This document shows, piece after piece, positions 59,574-64,000 of a DNA stretch of 64,000 nt (within the stretch, counting starts at the first letter, position 1; every line of letters begins with the position of its first letter). A program made the translations under genes and the position numbers. Under the pieces are notes generated by a model. That model ran no database searches. It was not told the origin of the DNA and was given only the letters and a program-made list of their open reading frames with translations. The DNA is taken from assembly GCA_023393165.1 (NCBI GenBank), contig JAEWMJ010000024.1:8396-72395 (forward strand). Reading direction: 5' to 3'. The DNA is from Bacillota bacterium (GTDB taxonomy: Bacteria > Bacillota > Clostridia > Christensenellales > Christensenellaceae).

Positions 59574-60344
59574 ATGGAATACAATGATGAGATTCAGCAG
59601 GAAATTAAAAGCGAATGCCCTATAGCCGACAGCGAGCTTTGTTATTGGATCGGTAAAAACGGCTGCACGCTTTGCTATGTCAGAACCCTCAAGGAAAAAG
59701 ACGATAAGGTAAAGGCGCTGGAAAACTGGAAGGTCATGCTTTCCAATCTTCCGAGAGATATCGATTCGCTGCATGAAAGCGGAAAATGTGTGCTGTGCAA
59801 GGGAGAACCCAATGATACGGAATGCTATGCGTCCGTTGATCTTGCCCATCCGGAGCCCAAAACCATGAAAGGTATGTTTTTCGGGTTTGGCAAGAAGATC
59901 CGTACGCCTGTAGGTTCGCTTGTAACGGTCAACATGGCTGCGTGCAAGAAATGCAGAAACAAGCACTATCTGATGGACGGCTTTCTTTGGATATTCCTTC
60001 TGGGTATGATTGCATTGGCCTTTATTCTAGTTTCCATACCTTCGTTTGTCACTCCGATGGCAAATGCAAGCCCACTGTATCCCGTGCTTTTTGTGGCGGC
60101 GCTCGCCATTCTGGGGTATTTTCTTGGAAAGTCGCTTTCCAACATATACCGCAAGAAAATAAGCCGGGAAGTAAAAACAGACCTTACGGAAATACCGCTT
60201 ATCAATTATATGTTCAATAAAGGATGGTTCTTTTTCCAGGATACCAAGGGAACGCCTAAACTGTTCTTTAAGACGAAGAAAACGTTTGGCAGACTGTTTC
60301 CCGAAAACTGTGATTTAGATGGAAATGTTGAAAAACGATCTTGA
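59574..60344 (+). CDS. Cysteine-rich membrane protein of unknown function
   Basis: 256 residues, no family recognised. Nine cysteines before the membrane part: Cys15, 23, CxxC 31/34, CxxC 72/75, Cys84, CxxC 124/127, suggesting zinc or disulphide sites. Two hydrophobic segments at about 136-156 and 168-186, then a basic cytoplasmic-type tail (KKTFGRLFPEN). It sits between rpoC and the L7Ae gene, where no such gene is found in B. subtilis, 28 bases after rpoC, so it is probably in the operon. Confidence 0.75.
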   Translation: MEYNDEIQQEIKSECPIADSELCYWIGKNGCTLCYVRTLKEKDDKVKALENWKVMLSNLPRDIDSLHESGKCVLCKGEPNDTECYASVDLAHPEPKTMKGMFFGFGKKIRTPVGSLVTVNMAACKKCRNKHYLMDGFLWIFLLGMIALAFILVSIPSFVTPMANASPLYPVLFVAALAILGYFLGKSLSNIYRKKISREVKTDLTEIPLINYMFNKGWFFFQDTKGTPKLFFKTKKTFGRLFPENCDLDGNVEKRS

Positions 60345-60419
60345 CAAATCGTGATTTCTGGTGATAAAATACTCGAGCATGCCTTTTTTAGAGAATCTTA
60401 AAGAAGGGTTTTTGTAAAA

Positions 60420-60671
60420 TTGTATAAAGAACTGGAAACGGCTAAAAATAGATTGGTAGGCACAAAACAGGTATTAAAGGCTTTGAGCGCGGATGAGATT
60501 GCGGTTTTATATATCGCAAATGATGCTGACACCGGGATCAAAGAAAAATTACTTGCAGCGGTATGCAGTCAGGATATCCGCATCGTTTATGCGGATGCCA
60601 TGAAAGCCCTGGGCGAATGCTGCGGCATAGATGTGCTGGCGGCTTGCGCGGCAATCAAAAAAGAGTCGTAA
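60420..60671 (+). CDS. Ribosomal protein L7Ae-like (YbxF/RplGB)
   Basis: 83 residues of the L7Ae/L30e kink-turn RNA-binding family (VGTKQVLKALSADEIAVLYIANDAD). TTG start after AAGAAGGG. In B. subtilis ybxF (rplGB) has the same place between rpoC and rpsL; its ribosomal role is non-essential. Confidence 0.9.
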   Translation: MYKELETAKNRLVGTKQVLKALSADEIAVLYIANDADTGIKEKLLAAVCSQDIRIVYADAMKALGECCGIDVLAACAAIKKES

Positions 60672-60755
60672 TGTAAAAAGAGTCCCTTTCAAGGGTTGCG
60701 GGGGATTTTAGATAAAAATATTACTATATATATACCTTTAGGAGGTGCTAACATT

Positions 60756-61130
60756 ATGCCAACCATTAACCAGTTGGTAAGGAAGGGCAGAGAGACGCTT
60801 GAGAGTAAATCGGGTTCTCCGATTTTGAAACAATGTCCTCAGAAAAGAGGAGTATGCCTCGCAGTCAGAACTATGACTCCCAAAAAACCGAACTCGGCGC
60901 TGCGTAAGATCGCAAGGGTCAGACTCGTAAACGGAATGGAAGGTACGGCTTATATCCCGGGAATCGGCCATAACCTGCAGGAACACTCGGTTGTTCTGAT
61001 CAGGGGCGGCAGAGTAAAGGATCTGCCGGGTGTAAGATATCATATTATTCGCGGTGCTCTCGATACTGCGGGCGTTGCGAACAGAAAACAGGCAAGATCG
61101 CTTTATGGAGCGAAAAAACCGAAGAAGTAA
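60756..61130 (+). CDS. rpsL: 30S ribosomal protein S12
   Basis: 124 residues; MPTINQLVRKGRE, TPKKPNSALRKIARVRL and GVRYHIIRGALD are canonical. The lysines whose mutation gives streptomycin resistance are wild type. ATG 60756 follows TTTAGGAGGTG; the frame open to 60696 is leader sequence. Confidence 0.99.
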   Translation: MPTINQLVRKGRETLESKSGSPILKQCPQKRGVCLAVRTMTPKKPNSALRKIARVRLVNGMEGTAYIPGIGHNLQEHSVVLIRGGRVKDLPGVRYHIIRGALDTAGVANRKQARSLYGAKKPKK

Positions 61131-61152
61131 AGCCTAAAAGGAGGGTTTTGTT

Positions 61153-61623
61153 ATGCCAAGACGCGCAGGCGTTCCAAAGCGTGAAGTAATTGCGGACCCC
61201 ATTTATAACAGCGTTGTCGTAACCAAATTGATCAATCAGATTATGGTAGACGGCAAGAGGGGAACCGCGCAAAGAATTTGCTATGACGCTTTTGATATAA
61301 TTAAAGATAAAACAGGAAAAGATCCGGGCGAAGTGTTTGAAAACTGCATGGAAAACGTAATGCCTGTACTCGAAGTAAAGGCAAGACGCGTAGGCGGTGC
61401 TACTTATCAGGTGCCTATGGAAGTCAGGCCAGAGAGAAGGCAGACACTGGGCATTCGCTGGTTGGTATCAAATGCTGCCAAACGCGGCGAGCGGACAATG
61501 AAAGAAAAGATTGCGAGCGAAATTATGGACGCAGCAAACAACGCCGGCTCCAGCGTAAAGAAGAAAGAAGATACGCACAGGATGGCGGAGGCAAACAAAG
61601 CGTTTGCGCATTATCGCTGGTAA
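61153..61623 (+). CDS. rpsG: 30S ribosomal protein S7
   Basis: 156 residues, MPRRAGVPKREV to NKAFAHYRW, canonical length. It organises the head of the 30S subunit. 22 bases after rpsL with AGGAGGGT as ribosome site. Confidence 0.99.
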   Translation: MPRRAGVPKREVIADPIYNSVVVTKLINQIMVDGKRGTAQRICYDAFDIIKDKTGKDPGEVFENCMENVMPVLEVKARRVGGATYQVPMEVRPERRQTLGIRWLVSNAAKRGERTMKEKIASEIMDAANNAGSSVKKKEDTHRMAEANKAFAHYRW

Positions 61624-61650
61624 ATATTTGATAGCTAGGCTGTCAGAAAA

Positions 61651-61676
61651 AAAACAGTCCATAGGACTGTTTTTAA
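61651..61676 (+). terminator. Hairpin between rpsG and fusA
   Basis: AAAACAGTCC-ATA-GGACTGTTTT, 10-bp stem with 3-base loop and T-rich 3' side. Placed inside the str operon, it could lower or uncouple fusA-tuf transcription. Confidence 0.8.
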
Positions 61677-61760
61677 TATAGCGGATTTTTACCGCTGCTA
61701 GTTTGTTTGCAATAATATTTTAAATATTTTGATTTTTAAGGAAAATCGGAAGGAGGAAAA

Positions 61761-63836
61761 ATGCCAGACAGGTTTCCGCTGGACAAAATTAGAAACATAG
61801 GCATCATGGCGCATATTGATGCCGGAAAAACTACGGCTACCGAACGTATCCTTTTTTATACGGGAAAAACATATAAAATTGGCGAAGTACACGAGGGAGC
61901 TGCAGTCATGGACTGGATGGAGCAGGAACAGGAAAGAGGAATTACGATTACATCCGCTGCTACGACCGCGTCCTGGAAAGGGTATAATATCAATATCATT
62001 GACACGCCCGGGCACGTTGACTTTACCGTGGAAGTAGAGCGTTCGTTGCGTGTGCTGGACGGAGCCGTTGCAGTATTCTGCGCAAAGGGCGGTGTTGAGC
62101 CGCAATCCGAAACAGTTTGGAGACAGGCGGAAGGTTACGGGGTTCCGAGGATAGCGTTCGTCAACAAGATGGACATCATGGGCGCCGACTTCTATAACGT
62201 GATCGATATGATCCGTGAAAGGCTTGGAGCCAACCCTGTTGCGCTGCAGCTGCCAATCGGCGCTGAAGACACATTCTGCGGAATGGTCGATCTTATAGAA
62301 ATGAATGCCGTCATCTATCCTGAGGAGGACAAGACGGGCTCATCATTCGAAATCAAGGAAATTCCCGCAGAAATGCAGGAAATGGCAGAAGAATACCGTG
62401 AAAAAATGATCGAGGCCTTGGCTGACCTCGACGAAGCAATCATGGAAAAGTACTTCGTTGGCGATGAAATCTCCAGGGAAGAAATTTTTGCGGTGCTGCG
62501 CAGGGGAACGATCGCGGGTAAAATCGTGCCTGTATGCTGCGGAAGCGCATACAGGAATAAAGGCATTCAGCCGCTTTTGGACCTTGTAGTAAATCTGATG
62601 CCCTCGCCTTTGGATATTCCTCCGATAAAGGGGAAAAAGCCGGGTACAGAGGAAGAAGTGGAACGCCCTGCTGATTTAGACGGGCCGTTTGCCGCTCTTG
62701 CATTTAAAATAATGGCGGACCCGTTTGTGGGTAAACTTGCGTTTTTCAGGGTATATTCCGGTAAAATAAATTCCGGGTCTTATCTGTTCAATTCAACCAA
62801 GGGAAAACGTGAACGTATTGGCCGTATATTAAAGATGCATGCCAATCACCGCGAAGAAGTTGAACAAATCAGCGCCGGGGAAATCGCCGCGGCAGTTGGA
62901 TTTAAGGATGTTACGACGGGAGATACCCTGTGCGATGAAAAGAATCAGGTAATCCTTGAATCCATGGTGTTCCCGGATCCCGTTATCCGCGTGGCAATTG
63001 AACCTAAGACCAAAGCCGGTCAGGAGAAAATGTCCATTGCCCTGATGAAACTGGCGGAAGAAGATCCTACTTTCAAGGCGTATACCGATCAGGAAACGGG
63101 GCAAACCATTATTGCCGGCATGGGCGAATTGCATCTGGAGATTATTGTTGACCGTATGATGCGTGAATTCAAGGTGGAGGCATCGGTCGGCAAACCGCAG
63201 GTTGCATATAGAGAGACAATTACACGGAAAGCGGCTGCGGAAGGCAGATACGTACGCCAGTCCGGCGGTAAAGGCCAGTACGGGCATTGTAAAATCGATA
63301 TCGAACCGCTGGAGCCCGGCACAGGTTATCAATTTGAAAACAAAATCGTTGGAGGAGCAATTCCCAAGGAATACATTCCATCAATCGACGCCGGTATACA
63401 GGAAGCTGCCAAGAGCGGGCTTCTGGGCGGGTTTGAAGTGGTTGATTTTAAGGTCACGCTGACCGACGGATCCTACCATGAAGTGGACTCATCCGAAATG
63501 GCGTTTAAAATCGCAGGATCCATGGCGTTTAAAGAAGGCGCTGCAAAGGCCGCGCCAGTATTGCTTGAACCTGTGATGAAGGTTGAAGTGGTGGTTCCGG
63601 AAGAGTATCTGGGCGATGTTATGGGTAACGTAAACTCAAGGCGCGGACGCATTGAGGGTACGGAAAGCCGAAGCGGCGGACAGATCATCCGTGCGGTTGT
63701 GCCGTTGTCCGAAATGTTCGGATATGCGACGGACCTTAGATCAAGAACACAGGGAAGAGGCGTTTTCACAATGCAGTTTTCCCACTACGAGCCTGTTCCG
63801 AAAAATCTCGTAGAGAAAATCACGGGCTCCAAATAA
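61761..63836 (+). CDS. fusA: Elongation factor G
   Basis: Translocation GTPase. 691 residues: G1 AHIDAGKTT, G3 DTPGHVDF, G4 NKMD, then domains II-V with the EF-G-specific GGVIPKEYIPSID-like segment (here GGAIPKEYIPSID). ATG follows GGAAGGAGG. Typical length; no sign of being a ribosome-protection tet gene. Confidence 0.99.
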   Translation: MPDRFPLDKIRNIGIMAHIDAGKTTATERILFYTGKTYKIGEVHEGAAVMDWMEQEQERGITITSAATTASWKGYNINIIDTPGHVDFTVEVERSLRVLDGAVAVFCAKGGVEPQSETVWRQAEGYGVPRIAFVNKMDIMGADFYNVIDMIRERLGANPVALQLPIGAEDTFCGMVDLIEMNAVIYPEEDKTGSSFEIKEIPAEMQEMAEEYREKMIEALADLDEAIMEKYFVGDEISREEIFAVLRRGTIAGKIVPVCCGSAYRNKGIQPLLDLVVNLMPSPLDIPPIKGKKPGTEEEVERPADLDGPFAALAFKIMADPFVGKLAFFRVYSGKINSGSYLFNSTKGKRERIGRILKMHANHREEVEQISAGEIAAAVGFKDVTTGDTLCDEKNQVILESMVFPDPVIRVAIEPKTKAGQEKMSIALMKLAEEDPTFKAYTDQETGQTIIAGMGELHLEIIVDRMMREFKVEASVGKPQVAYRETITRKAAAEGRYVRQSGGKGQYGHCKIDIEPLEPGTGYQFENKIVGGAIPKEYIPSIDAGIQEAAKSGLLGGFEVVDFKVTLTDGSYHEVDSSEMAFKIAGSMAFKEGAAKAAPVLLEPVMKVEVVVPEEYLGDVMGNVNSRRGRIEGTESRSGGQIIRAVVPLSEMFGYATDLRSRTQGRGVFTMQFSHYEPVPKNLVEKITGSK

Positions 63837-63881
63837 GACTTTTTTAAATGAAGATAAAAATTTTAAGGAGGAGAAAAAAGA

Positions 63882-64000
63882 ATGGCTAAGGCAAAATTTG
63901 ACAGAAGCAAGCCGCATGTTAACATAGGAACGATCGGGCACGTAGACCACGGCAAAACGACTTTGACAGCGGCGATCACCGCGGTGCTGGCAAAGACGGG
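63882..64000 (+). CDS. tuf: Elongation factor Tu, 5' part
   Basis: The first 39 codons are inside the window: MAKAKFDRSKPHVNIGTIGHVDHGKTT, with the P-loop GHVDHGKT. Strong AAGGAGGAG ribosome site. The gene continues beyond base 64000. Confidence 0.98.
   Translation, partial: MAKAKFDRSKPHVNIGTIGHVDHGKTTLTAAITAVLAKT

Overview
The window reads as origin-proximal chromosome of a low-to-mid GC, endospore-type Bacillota, most likely a Clostridia (a Christensenellales-like lineage is a guess from overall flavour only). Evidence: Firmicutes-type Shine-Dalgarno sites with frequent TTG/GTG starts, sporulation-associated genes (spmA, spmB, spoVG, spoVT, a SpoVB/YabM-like flippase), and gene order that follows the Bacillus subtilis 0-10 degree region: yaaO-tmk-holB-ricT-trmN6-rsmI-abrB-metG-tatD, then spoVG-glmU-pth-mfd-spoVT-yabM-mazG-yabO, then ispD/F-radA-yacL, then rpoB-rpoC-L7Ae-rpsL-rpsG-fusA-tuf. 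No rRNA, tRNA or CRISPR array was seen.

Layout. 1-10.9 kb: a cut Orn/Lys/Arg decarboxylase, thymidylate kinase, clamp-loader delta', RicT, ferredoxin, tRNA/rRNA methylases, an AbrB-like regulator, spmAB, a ComB-like phosphatase, metG, tatD and its radical-SAM partner. 11-26 kb: GH3 glycosidase lipoprotein, GNAT, radC, peptidase V-like, a short alanyl-tRNA synthetase, two signal peptidases, CorA, murA, a carboxymuconolactone-decarboxylase-like gene behind a MerR-type promoter, metA/cysE (divergent) and murC. 26-36 kb: spoVG, an EamA permease behind a proline-rich leader ORF, glmU, HAD phosphatase, pth, mfd, a PrsA-like foldase and spoVT. 36.3-42.3 kb: an AT-rich accessory island with a two-component system plus ABC exporter (all minus strand) and a wrecked peptide-export/sigma-factor remnant. 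42.3-51.8 kb: flippase, mazG, HU, rqcP, ispDF, an anchored protein of unknown role, radA and yacL. 51.9-64 kb: the transcription/translation operon, ending inside tuf.

The most unusual content is non-coding. Three families of short palindromic elements, each present twice here (A: 15854-16013 and 30696-30859; B: 42025-42285 and 47453-47822; C: 43906-44131 and 49029-49301), sit flush against gene ends. B and C have terminal inverted repeats and TA at their borders. They supply stop codons to the gene upstream and Shine-Dalgarno sequence to the gene downstream. One B copy carries an extra insert (47631-47799) made of seven abutting hairpins, six of them with clear three-base loops, closed by an eighth stem. 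I know of no described class matching it. Two C copies show a compensatory base change within a long stem, which supports a conserved fold.

Functional themes: nucleotide and replication housekeeping, cell-wall precursor synthesis (murA, murC, glmU, flippase), methionine/cysteine precursor synthesis (metA, cysE), non-mevalonate isoprenoid synthesis (ispDF), translation quality control (rqcP, pth), and repair (mfd, radA).
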